Below are positions 45,407 through 56,600 of a DNA stretch of 64,000 bases, piece after piece. This DNA is from Fragilaria crotonensis (Eukaryota; Bacillariophyta; Fragilariophyceae; Fragilariales; Fragilariaceae), in contig JAKSYS010000062.1 of NCBI GenBank assembly GCA_022925895.1, positions 62,001 to 126,000 on the forward strand. The letters are read 5' to 3'. The position numbers were made by a program, and so were the translations under genes. A model generated the notes under the pieces. It had not been told where the DNA came from. It made no database searches and saw only the letters and a list, made by a program, of their open reading frames with translations. Every line of letters starts with the position of its first letter. Position 1 is the stretch's first letter.

Positions 45407-46690
45407 CCGCACTGCATTTCCGAAATAGACACGTCCGCCCGCAGTCGCTGCACCTCAAGCAGAGACCGTTCAAAATAGGATTTTGCGTTCGCAAGCTGGG
45501 TCATGGCGCCCTCGGATAGAAGGGAGCCACAAGGGGATGGGACAGGCAAAAGAAACATGTGTTTCATGTCACGCAGTTCACCCGGAACTGTCTTGAGGGC
45601 CTTGAAAAGATCCGACACAGCTCGCTGCTTCATCTGTTGTGAGGTTTTATCCTTCCTTAGAGACTGGATGCGGTCGAAGATGGCTACGCATACATCTGCG
45701 GAGAGCTGGGATCCCATTTGAGCCCAAGATTGCCGGTATTCAGTTTCCACCCGTAGTAACATCGTAATGCATCTCTTTGTGATATTGACTCATTCTTCTC
45801 ACGAACTCGTCAGAATCAAGTCCGACGTTGAGAGCGGATTCCCACTTCCTTCGAACCGGAGTCGTCGAATAGGCTATCGATTCAGCATCATGAATCTCCA
45901 CCGAATTCTCAATCAGAGGGAAAATTTCCCTATTGCTCGGAACTTTCGTCGACGATTCGGTGCCGGCGCTATCTGGAGCTCGAATACCTTCGCTGTAGTA
46001 TTCCTCCAGAAGCGACAAAAGAGACACTTCGAGGACGTCGTCATACCCGCGAAGGTGTTTCATCAGCTTTCGATGATTCCTTTCGGTCGACTCGACGAGG
46101 GCATAGTAAGATTGCTCGTCCCACTTCGCAAGTTTCACTTCGTCTTTCAGCTTGGATTCAAGTGGACTCCGCATTGCGTTCTGTCGCGAAGCGACCAGAG
46201 GGAGGAATTGCGAGTAATATGAACAAATTGACGAAAGAATGCGGAAGATAGACTGCCCAGCGAGGTCAACGTTGGCTCCAAACTGACATGCCAGCGACTT
46301 CACGAGCCCGATCTGCATACTGGTGTACGCAACTGCTCTGAAACGAGGATTAGATCCTGATGGAGGCAACGCCGCATGCACCAGGTCGGACCGCCATACG
46401 ATCACGTCGCCTTTGGCGAGATGGATTCGTTTAGGTTCCAACAAAAAATCATTTTGAAGTCTATCGATTTCCTCATCGGTCAACGGAACCCAGGAGAACT
46501 TACCATGATAAATGTCCTTCGTGAGTTCTTGGTCTTCAATCAAGGCGGCAGCTGAATCAAAGCAGGAATCATGATCGGAGTGCCAGTCAGCAGAGCGGCG
46601 ACGTCATGATCAGCAACAAACAAATCCAACTTCGCACAAAACTGACGATTACCAGACAGGCTCTCAGATCGGGTAACCACAAGACTGGTG
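45403..46690 (-). pseudogene. Phytanoyl-CoA-dioxygenase-like protein, broken and 5'-truncated
   Basis: The core shows HLAKGDVIVWRSDLVHAALP and RFRAVAYTSMQ (~46300-46430), the part of the PhyH fold with the distal iron-binding His and 2OG-binding Arg. Upstream are LTGTPIMIPALIQ and FVADHDVAALL (46550-46650), then the sequence is cut near 46690 with stops in all frames. Two frame changes are evident, near 46545 and 45765. The ~250 residues after the core are helical and unrecognised. Its stop codon overlaps the stop of the LRR-type fragment on the other strand in one CTAG (45403-45406). Confidence 0.6.
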
Positions 46691-47530
46691 TGTCAAGTGA
46701 CCCAACCAAGTGACCTATTCAAGTATTGTGAGTATCGTGCGATGTTGGTTGTGTGTGATGCATGCACAACATCGAAACCACTTTTGCTTTGAGGACTCCT
46801 GCTTGAACAACATGATGACAAGTTGTTTGGAGTGTGTGTGTGTGTGTTGGTGTTCTCCGCAGCTTCAGCCCTTTATTCAAACTTGCATTTTGCAGTGCTT
46901 CTCCGACTACTACAACTAGTACTCAAGTTTACTCTGTCCACGACCGTTGTATGTTCCGAGTTGGGAGTGGTACAAGTACGTTTACCCTTAAGCTGTGGTT
47001 TTGTATGATATGCTTAGTGCAAGTACTCTACACGACCGGTAGTACAAGTATACAACCCAGTACGTTGATAGGGAACGCATCACTAAGTACAATGGTAGTA
47101 GTCCGCACAACAAAACCTTCTTCATGTCACATCAAAACCTTCTTCGTGTCACAGCAAAACCTGCTTCGTGCGAAGAAGCATCGAAGACATCTGCTTCGTG
47201 CAAAGCAACGTGGAATTTGCCTTCTCATAGGATTCTTTTGATGTGCGGATGGCTGGCTCGCAAGGATTCAGTGCTGAACACGACCCAAAAGACGTTATTA
47301 ACACCGTTTTCATAACGTACAAGACTCGCTAATGAAAACCCCAAAAATGACGAAGAATAGGGTTAAGATGAATTTCCGCATGTCCCAGTGAGGACGCATA
47401 CTATGCATACGTGTAGTCCCTCTGACACTACGGTAGTCCAGAATCAGGGTGTGCATGTCTAGTATCATAAAATGAAGAAGATTCGTTGTGGATCTGATTT
47501 GTGAAGGGATCGACCACTGTCTTGTGACTC
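46691..47530. other. Intergenic with short CTTCTTCG repeats
   Basis: From 47110 to 47200 there are three near copies of AAAACCTTCTTCGTG(T) and the inverse GCGAAGAAG. A TG microsatellite lies at about 46830-46846. Otherwise nothing; the right part must include the promoter of the ABC transporter. Confidence 0.6.
47364..47386 (-). repeat. Right copy of 23-bp inverted repeat
   Basis: Reverse complement begins GGGACATGCGGAAAT; pairs with 39285-39307. Confidence 0.6.
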
Positions 47531-50500
47531 ATGGCATCGCCATCGTCTTCAACGAACTATGGAAGCGTCGAGCAAGTCGTATCAGGAGCTGAAGAGTCCA
47601 CTCCATTATCTAATGGTGTTGAAAAGGACCAAGAAACAACTCCGTTGATTGCGACGGCACCACCACAACATGACGAACTCAGACCTTCAGGGTCGTTTTG
47701 GCACTTCACCTGGTTGTCAGACTTGACCTTTCAATGGTTTGTTCCAGTTCTTGATCTTGGCAATCAAAAAGATCAATTGCAACAAGAAGATTTGGAACTA
47801 TTTCAGTTCCCCGAGAATTGCACGACCGATGATATTTCGAACAAGTTTGAAAAGCATTGGAAGGCGCAACTTGACCTTGCAACGTCACCAAAGTCTAGAG
47901 ACAATTGGTATACAACTCCCTCTCTCCTCATGGCCCTGTATAATTCCTTTGGTCTGGAATTCATCAAGGCTGGTATGCTCAAATTCGTGCACGACCTGTC
48001 TCTCTTCGTCGGACCTCAAGTACTCAATGGACTTATCCATTTCTTGCGTGACCCCGACGCTCCACTCTCCCACGGCATCTTCCTCACATGTTTGGTGACC
48101 GCATCGCAGCTCGTCATGACATTTTGCTTACGACATTACTTTTTCAAATGCTACCTAACGGGACTTCAAATTCGATCGGCCGTCGTCATGGCGGTCTACA
48201 ACAAGGCACTTGTTCTCAAATCGTCCGAACGTCAATCCCGATCCTTGGGAGAAATAACCAACCTGGTTTCGATTGATGCCCAACGCATGCAAGACCTAAC
48301 CACGTATCTGCATGCCATTTGGTATTCGTTTGTCCAAATTGGTCTTGCGCTCTACTTTTTATGGGGACAATTGGGTGTCGCGTCGTTGGGTGGAGTTGCC
48401 GTCATGATTATCATGATGCCCCTCACCAAACTCGTCACACAGTGGTTGGCAGGGATCCAAAAGAAACTCATGGTGGCCAAGGATGCACGAGTCCAATTGA
48501 ATTCTGAACTGTTGAGCAGCATGAAGGTTATTAAATTACAAGCATGGGAAGAACCTTTTCAGAATCGATTGATGGTGCTCCGGAATGTGGAATTGCAACA
48601 ATTGTGGAATTATGTTGTCGCACAAACCTTGAGCATGATGATGTGGACCACAACACCTCTTGCTGTGGCTCTCGCGACATTTGGAGCGTATATTTGGTTG
48701 GGACATGAGCTGGAAGTTGCAACCGCATTGACGTCATTGGCACTTTTTGATATTTTGCGATTTCCATTATTCATGTTGCCCCAAGTTATCAATCGAATTG
48801 TAGAAGCCAGTGTCTCTTTGAATCGTATCAAGTCGTTTTTGCTATGCGAAGAATATGAAGCAGTCGGAAGTGGTTCGCTTGACGATGTCGGTATCAAGAT
48901 GGAGAATGCCTCGTTTGTATACGAAAGTCGAAAGCCAAAGCCAAGTGACGGTATTGCCATCGATCCAACCACCAAGGCGCTTCTTGATAAGGAGTGGGAA
49001 ATCGAATTGCTAAAGTCGCAACTTCGTGATGCGGAACAACAGCTGCAGAGGCTGGTGCCACGGAGCAGTGACGCTGAAGTCCACGGCGATACGGCCGATT
49101 TGCTCTGTTTGAAGCGCATCAACTTTCAATGTCGCCGGGGTGAATTGGTGGCTGTGGTGGGAGGTGTTGGCTGCGGCAAGTCATCGTTTGTAAATGCTGT
49201 TCTGGGAGAGATTCGTCAGGTTGGTGGTAACACGTCCGTCAATGGCAAGCTGTCCTATTTTACTCAATCTGCATTTATCCTGAATGACACGGTCCGAAAC
49301 AACATATTGTTTGGTCACACCAACGAAGAAGTGGATGAAGAACTTTACAAGGAATGCTTGTCTTCATGCGCATTGGCCCACGATCTCAAGCTCTTACCGG
49401 CTGGCGATCAAACTGAAATTGGTGAAAAGGTACGTTTTCTTCGTTCTGTTTGAGTGCAGCGTTGTCACAGCGTTTCTGCTGCGTACCGAAAGTCTAACAT
49501 TATTCTACATCACAGGGTATCACGCTTTCAGGTGGTCAAAAGGCTCGAGTCGCGCTTGCCAGAACAGTGTATCACAATGCTGATATTGCCATTCTTGATG
49601 ACCCACTGGCTGCAGTTGATGCTCATGTAGGGAAGCATCTCTTTCGCAAATGCATCCTGGATCAGCTCTTGACCTCCAAGTCGGGCCAAGAGAAGAAAAC
49701 TGTCGTTCTTGTGACCAACGCTTTACAGTATTTGAACCATCCCATGGTTGATCGTATAATTGTTTTTCAAAATGGCCGTGTCGTCGAACAAGGGACATAC
49801 AAACAACTGGCTGCCGACCCGGATTCCCTGTTCCAGAAGTACCTTGCAGTCATGGCGGAGACAGGTGTGTCACCAACAGCCACTGAAGGTTGCGATGTTT
49901 CTGGAATGCCAGTTTTAACTTCAGAATTTGACTCGTCCATCGATGACGACTATACCTCGGAGAATGAAGACGACGCCATGCCCGGAGCATTCGTAGGCAA
50001 GACATTGTCTTCGAGGGCGAACGGTGACCTCATGACGAATGAATTCAAAGAGCGTGCCGTCGGTAAAGTCGACAGCCGAGTATATTTTGCATGGGCTCGA
50101 GCTGCCGGTGGTTCTTGGTTGCCCTTTCTGATCCTTGCTGTCTATGGTCTGGTCGAAGTTATCAATGTCTCGTCGAAGTGGTGGCTGACTTATTGTACGT
50201 AGTTGTTCACGTTCGTTGCTCTTTTGATGTGCATTCATTCCATCTAATTACATTCATTTGCACCGCCAGGGTCAGCGCACGGTCCTGAGGCAAGCCAGGT
50301 TTATTTCTTGGGCATATACGCCCTTTTGAATGTTGCTACTGTAATTGCCACTTCAGTGAGGCTGCTAATTCTGGTGAGCTGCGGCCTTCGAGCAGCGCGT
50401 AAAATGTTTGCGCGGCTTCTGTCAGTAGTCCTCTATGCTCCCATGTCCTTTTTCGACACAACTCCGATTGGTAGAATTATCAATCGATTCAGTGGCGACA

Positions 50501-51882
50501 TGAATACCATCGACATGACACTTATCGAGACTCTCCGGAGCTACCTTATGACCTTGTTTTCGATCGTCAGTACGATTTTTGTGATTTCTATCGTCACCCC
50601 GATCTTCGCTCTTTGTTTAATTCCGATTGTGGCATTCTATATGCTTCAGCAAGCATACTTCACATCTACATACAGAGAGCTGAAGCGACTGGATTCAATC
50701 GGTCGTAGTCCAATCTATGCCTTGTTGGGTGAAACGCTGGATGGAGTCTCTACGATTCGCGCATTTGCTGCTCAGGGGACCTTCTCGGAGAGGCTTCACA
50801 ACATGTTGGACCGCCAGCAACGCGCCTACTATTTGATATCTGCGGCTCAATGCTGGCTTGGAATCCGCCTTGAGATGGTGGGTACCATGATTGTCACCTT
50901 TGCCTGCCTTTCGTCCGTATTGCACCGATTGGGGAAGGCTGGCGACGAAACATTTGCTGGACTTGCAGGGTTGGCCATTTCCTACGCATTGAGCGTCACT
51001 CAGTCGCTCAACTGGAGTGTCCGCATGGCAAGTGACTTTGAGGCGAACATGGTGGCTGTCGAACGTGTCGAACAGTATTGTGAAATTCAGAGCGAAGCGG
51101 CTCGGTCGACGGCACTTGATTCCAAAGTTCCTTCGAATTGGCCTGAGAATGGCGAGATTGTGTTCTCCGGAGCCAAGTTGCGTTATCGTCCAGAACTCCC
51201 TCTGGTATTGAAGGGTTTGGATATCCGCATCCCGGCGGGTTCAAAAGTTGGGGTGGTGGGTAGGACCGGTGCTGGCAAATCTACTCTCATGGTTGCCATG
51301 CTTCGCATCGTCGAACTGTGCGAAGGTCGCATTCTGATTGACGGAATCGATCACTCGCAGCTTGGTTTGGCCAAGGTCAGATCAAAAATCTCAGTAATCC
51401 CTCAGGATCCTGTTCTCTTTTCGGGAACAATTCGCTCTAATTTGGATCCGTTTGAGGAGTATTCGGATGAACGACTGCTGGATGTGTTGAACAGGGTTGG
51501 CCTCTACCACAGCATGCAGAAGCAGGCGTCCTCCAATAGTCTGGCGTCGTTGTCAGGACAAGTATCATCATTAACTGACGCCGTGACTGACGGAGGATCC
51601 AATTACTCGGTTGGTCAGCGGCAGCTTCTCGTCATTGCTCGCGCGTTATTGTGTGGATCTAAAATTGTCATTATGGATGAAGCAACGGCCGCCGTGGATG
51701 CTGACACGGATGCCCGCATCCAAAAGGTGATGCGGAGTGACTTTGCCAATGCCACGTGCCTAACAGTGGCACATCGCATCAATACAATTATGGATTCCAA
51801 TTACATACTTGTCATGAGTGATGGCCAAGCCGCTGAATTTGATACACCGCAGAGACTAATGGATCGAGGGGTTGTTTCGTGA
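47531..51882 (+). CDS. ABC transporter, subfamily C (MRP-like)
   Basis: Three exons, 47531-49439, 49515-50194 and 50270-51882, joined in frame by two 75-bp introns. Order: TMD1 (~residues 120-430), NBD1 with GGVGCGKSS (Walker A), LSGGQKARVALAR (signature) and IAILDDPLAAVD (Walker B), then TMD2 and NBD2 with GRTGAGKST, SVGQRQLLVIARALL and IVIMDEATAAVD. The degenerate Asp in the first Walker B and the order fit ABCC. It lacks the extra N-terminal TMD0, as in the short MRP4-like proteins. Probable role: export of organic anions or conjugates. At the end the frame slips one base near 51868; in the next frame GLFRDLVDAAAHEEEGV follows, the usual ABCC tail, with a stop at 51922. Confidence 0.95.
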
Positions 51883-52090
51883 CCTGGTGGACGCTGCAGC
51901 ACATGAAGAAGAAGGCGTATAGTGTAGCGGACGTCCTAGACGGTAGTTACTTACTACCACGATCCCCCTTCATCGCATTCTTCCTCTTCATGCCGAGGGG
52001 ATATTCAAAGATTAATACAACAGAAATTTTTCAAGATAGGACAACCATCGACAAATCACTCTCCTGATTCATTCAGCCTTTCATTTTCGC

Positions 52091-52993
52091 CTACGGCTCC
52101 TTCATCATAACCGTCTGTACCACAAACAGTACGAGTGCGACAGCGCATATTCCACCCGCCACACCAAAGAAAACAGGAGATAGGTTGGTGGCGCCCTCAA
52201 ATTCATCCACAAATAGTCCGAAACCACTCTGAACTTGCCACCAGGACATGGCAAGGAGGCTGACACCCAGAATACGATGCCCAAATTCCCAAATAATGCG
52301 AGCGGTACTCTTCGGAGCCGCCACCACCACCACATGCGCGGGTTCGTCCTCCATAGCATTGTTTTGGTTTTCGTCTTCTTGTTCCTCTTCTTGTTCTGCT
52401 ACTTCATCATCGCCCTTGTTGACAACATGCTCTTCCGTGTGTGGCAGATGAGGGCGAAGAAAACCATTCAGTGCTTGAAGCAATGTCAGAATGAAAATAA
52501 CAAGACCGAGTGTGTGGTGCGTTTCCTCAGTAAAGTGTTCATCCTCTCCTTCCTTGTTGAAGATGTAGACAGCAATTGAAAAGGCAGCAATAGTAAGGAT
52601 GGCAGCCAGTGCGTTCAATCCACGATGCAGTTGAAACCAAAATCCTTTGGGAAGACCAATCGATTCGAGAATTTTGCGGATGAGCGACGATCCAATGGCC
52701 AAGGGGACCAGAATGCCCCATGCCGTCGCTGCCAGTGCTCCATGAGCTACCCACAAACTACGATTGGAGGATGCTGCCTCGGACTCATGGTTGTGCCCGC
52801 CGTCTTCATCGTCGTCGTCTCCACCGCCTTGGTTGTTGTTATCGTCATCGTCACCGCCGCCTTGGTTATTGTCGTCGTCGTGGTCGTTGCCACTGCCACT
52901 ATTGTCGCCACCATTTTTGGCCAAGGTAAAGGCAACTGATAACAGCAGAAGAAGTACAAGGAACGTGATATTAAGACGACGCTTCGACCACAT
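52091..52993 (-). CDS. Cytochrome b561-type membrane protein, paralogue 2
   Basis: ATG at 52993 gives a signal peptide (MWSKRRLNITFLVLLLLL). Then comes an acidic spacer of Asp/Gly/Asn repeats with HNH, and a full cytochrome b561 core: AHGALAATAWGILVPLAIG, LHRGLNALAAILTIAAFS, HHTLGLVIF, FRPHLPHTEE and GHRILGVSLLAMSWWQVQ. The four helix His residues for two hemes are all present. Unlike the homologue at 28177-29494 there is no DOMON domain. An earlier in-frame ATG lies inside the LTR of the Copia element and is unlikely to be the start. The element's LTR begins only 63 bp upstream, so transcription of this gene may now depend on it. Confidence 0.9.
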   Translation of the reverse strand: MWSKRRLNITFLVLLLLLSVAFTLAKNGGDNSGSGNDHDDDNNQGGGDDDDNNNQGGGDDDDEDGGHNHESEAASSNRSLWVAHGALAATAWGILVPLAIGSSLIRKILESIGLPKGFWFQLHRGLNALAAILTIAAFSIAVYIFNKEGEDEHFTEETHHTLGLVIFILTLLQALNGFLRPHLPHTEEHVVNKGDDEVAEQEEEQEDENQNNAMEDEPAHVVVVAAPKSTARIIWEFGHRILGVSLLAMSWWQVQSGFGLFVDEFEGATNLSPVFFGVAGGICAVALVLFVVQTVMMKEP

Positions 52994-53051
52994 GGAGGGT
53001 TCTAGTTTAATGATAGAGTTATGAGATATGATGATTTCGAAATGCAGGAAA

Positions 53052-53056
53052 GGTTG
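53052..53056. repeat. Target-site duplication of the Copia element, left
   Basis: GGTTG, matched at 60222-60226. Confidence 0.85.
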
Positions 53057-53372
53057 ACTTGAGACTATCACCGGAGATGATACTCTAATCGTAGAAAATA
53101 GTACGTAGTACCGTAGGAAAATTACTGTAGGAAGGTTTCACACAAAGTACGTTCCGAGAAATTATAAGCTACAGTAAAATTCGGCACTCGATCGTATGAA
53201 CGACAAACTCGTCGAACGTGTCAAGTGGCACTTGACATTTCGGGTAGTTCGTACGAAATTAATTAGAGACCGGACAGTACAGCGTATCATGTTTCACATT
53301 TCGATGGATGATCTCACACAGTAGCACAGTACAACGATGGAATCGCAGTCCAGTGCAGCGTAGGTTTCAATT
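53057..53372 (-). repeat. 3' LTR of the Copia element
   Basis: Reads ACTTGAGACTATC...TTTCAATT on the plus strand. The boundary is fixed by the TSD on one side and the polypurine tract on the other. It lies 63 bp upstream of the cytochrome b561 ATG. Confidence 0.92.
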
Positions 53373-53665
53373 CTCCCTTTCATCCATGAATGCTGAAACA
53401 AAACACAAAACGTCAGTTAAAATATATACGAGTTAAACGAGGGTTACAGTTTGAACAAGAGACACAAGGGTTTGGGTGGCCGTTACCATCCTTGGACCAG
53501 TTTGCGGACGCGTTCGAAACTCTCACGATTTAGTCCTTTCGTAAGAAAATCTGCCCACTGCTCCTGAGTGTCGACCTTCACGATGGCGACCGTGCCATCA
53601 CGCGTGCTGCCAGAAGAAGTGCCACTTCACCTGGAAGTACTTCGTGCGGTTGGTGATGCGTTGGT

Positions 53666-56600
53666 TTACGGCAAGAAGAAGGGCGCCATTGTTGTCCTCG
53701 AAGACTTGACACTTGATCGTCGACGTGAACGTGCGAGTTTGATGCCGGAGGCGACTTCCTGAAGCATGGAGCGGAGGGGCAGAGAGTACGCATCGCGGAG
53801 CTGAGAGCGGAGTATTCGGCTTCGAGTGGACAAGGAAATCTCACTTTGGAGGTGAGATTTCCACAAAATGGGACATCCGCCGAGCGTGATGATGTACCCA
53901 GTTCGAGACTTCGCGGAGGTCGGAGAACGATCGGGATCGCGGCCATGAAGGCCAGCGAAGTCGGCGTCGACGTAACAGTCGAGATTCAGGGTGCCGGTGG
54001 GCTTGACGATCATGCCCATGTCGCTCGTGCGATGCAAGTATCGAACGAGAGTTTTGACGGCGGACGCGTGGCTTCGTTTCGGGTTGTGACAGAACCTGGC
54101 GACCTGGCTGACGGCGAAAGCGATGTCGGGGCGAGTGTTTGTGGACAAATAGAGGAGCATGCCGACAATTGAACGGTAGCTCCACGTTTCCGTCATGGGA
54201 GGTCCATCGGGGTCGATTCCAAGTGCGGCCTGAGCGGCTGGCGTCCAATTGTAATTGCTGTCGGACATGCCAGTCGCTTCCTTGATCTTTTGAATGAGAC
54301 CCTTCTGAGTGAGGGTCAGGGTTCCATTCGTTGCATCGCGAGTGAAATTGATGCCGAGGAAGTCGGTGAACGTACCCTCGCGAGTAAAACTTAAGTTCTT
54401 CGCTTCCAAGTTCGCGAAAAGCTTATCAAGGTCATTTTGGTCGCGATAGGCGATACCTAAATCATCGACATATAGAACAACCATAATCGTATCTTTGTAG
54501 AGTAGACACGGGTCGTTAGCGCAGGCTTTAAAGCCTTCCTCGCGCAAGGCCTCCGACAAGTGCTGGTACCAAAGTCGTGGCGCCACACTCAAGCCATAAA
54601 GGCTTTTCAAAAGTCGAAGGCACGTGGCGTGGCCTCTCGGAGAGTGGAATCCACGTGGCAAATGGATCCAGACTGGATCCGAAAGCGGGGCTTGAACGAA
54701 CGCGCTGCTGAAGTCAATTGTGCAGGTTTTCCAGTTCAAAGTAAGCGAGAGAACTAGGAACAACCGTACAGTACTCCAAGCCACGACTGGGGCAAAAGTC
54801 TCCTGAACGTTTTCTTGGAGATCGCCTCTTACACAGTAGCGTGCCTTGTACTTACTGATAGTACCATCGGGAGTACGTTTGCGACGAAACACCCAAGTAC
54901 CGGGCAAAATTCGAGTCTTGGCTTCCGTGATCGGCACTTCGATCCATGTACCGTTTTTCTGCAAACTTTGAATTTCGTCGTTTGCAGCCTTCAGCCATTT
55001 TTCGATGTTGTCGTGATCCGCCATCGCTTCGCTGAAGCTCAGAGTGTCAGGATCGCTGACACTCGCCTTATACGATGAGGGAGGTGGCGAAAGACACTCG
55101 GCGACTTCGTTGTACAGCCATTCGAGGGAGGTTCCATCGAATTCGGCCATGTAACCGTGTCCTTGTTGTCCGTCGTATCCGAGGCGGACAGGTGCCGAAC
55201 GATTGCGAGTGGAGCGACGAGGTTCGTGTTTAACAGATGTGCTCTTTGCTTTTGTTGCCTTTGGAGCGACTGGTTGCTCACTCACTTTCTTGTCACTTTC
55301 GTTTGTAGGACGAATTGGAGTCGGCGACGATGGGAAGAGTTTGACCGGAGTTGGAGTCGGGAGTTGTGGCGCAATCGGCGTAGGCGGTTGCGGAGTCGCC
55401 TCCCTTGGAGTCAGCAACGGAGTGGCAGAGGGAGGAGGCACAACGACTGGTGGTGGCGTCGCGATTTGCTCCCTTGGAGGCGGCAACGGAGTTGACAGCG
55501 GAGGTGGAGCGACTGGAAGAACCTGAGGAGGAGTCGCGTTGTCGAGAGCAGTTGCGACGCGTTGCATTTGGGAGAGGAGTTCGTTCGCTTGCTCGTAATC
55601 GGTGGAGCCAGCAATCAGCCTTTCTTCGTCTTCGTCGTCGAGGACGTATTGGAACGTCGAGTCTCGGAACATGCGTTGCCAACAATCATCGTTGAAGTTC
55701 GGAAGGTCGTCGGCGGAAGCGGGGACAGTTGCGAACCAATCGTCGAAGACGATGTGAAACTGTGGGGTAATGTACCCCGTTTGTGGATTGAGAACAAGAG
55801 GGACTGAGCTGGCGTGTTTGTCGGAGAACCCGAGGTTGACGGTGCGAGTTGAGCGAGGAGTCCAACGTGGCAATTTCTTGCCGTCCGAGATCATTTTGTC
55901 GAGGACATAAACTGGACATCCCCAAACGTGGACGTCCATCAATTTCTTTTGCTCCCAACGAGTCTTTGTGAAGACATCGTGCGGGGAAAGGCCAGTTCGT
56001 GGGTCGGGCATGTGGTTCACTAGGAACACAGCATGCTTGACGGCGAGGGGCCAAAGTGTGGGGTCGGCGACGTCCGGCCAATGGATGGCCGAATGCAGCA
56101 TCATGGTTCGTGCAATTGCCATGATGGTTCGAATGTTGCGTTCGGCGATCCCGTTGTGATGGTGAGCGCCAACGCCGGCGAATCGGATGACTTGTTGGAA
56201 CTCGGAGAGGTTGCGAGAAAACTCGGCGGATGTAAAAGGTTTTGAATTGTCGGCGAGGTACTCTTGTGGCGTCACGCCTGTATTGCGACACATTCGCTCG
56301 AAGCTCTCCTTTGCCTTGAGAGTTTCGTGCGAGTTCAAGCTGACTTGATGCTCGACGAAGATAAAACCAGAGGCGTGGTCGACAAAGATGCAGCCGCCAG
56401 TATACATGTCGTCGAGTTTCGTTTTGCCAGCGGAGGTGAGTAGACGTCCGCGAGTGCTGCAAATAAAATGGTCGACGGAGACGCGTTGACCTGGCAGGAG
56501 ATTGTCTGTTTTGAGAGCGTGCGCTCTATCCTCAACGATCGAAGAAGGTGTCGTTCCAGGGATCGGTCGTCTGTGCTGCTTCCCATATTGGCACGCGGCG

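Larger units (their letters stand above)
39285..47386. mobile_element. Candidate 8.1-kb gene-capturing DNA element (hypothesis)
   Basis: The left edge reads GGGACATGCGGAAAT, then C.TCTTA; the right edge, on the opposite strand, gives the same with two mismatches in 23 bp (39285-39307 against 47364-47386). Inside both ends are short AAAACCTTCTTCG blocks (39430-39510 and 47110-47200) and an ACCGTTTTCA string. Between them are four truncated, broken gene pieces, while genes on both sides are whole. No target-site duplication was found and no transposase is present, so this remains a hypothesis. The alternative is simply an old, decaying intergenic region. Confidence 0.35.

Noticed and set aside
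52994-53071. Longer N-terminus for the cytochrome b561 paralogue 2
   Set aside because: The extra residues come from the LTR and lie before a good signal peptide starting at 52993.
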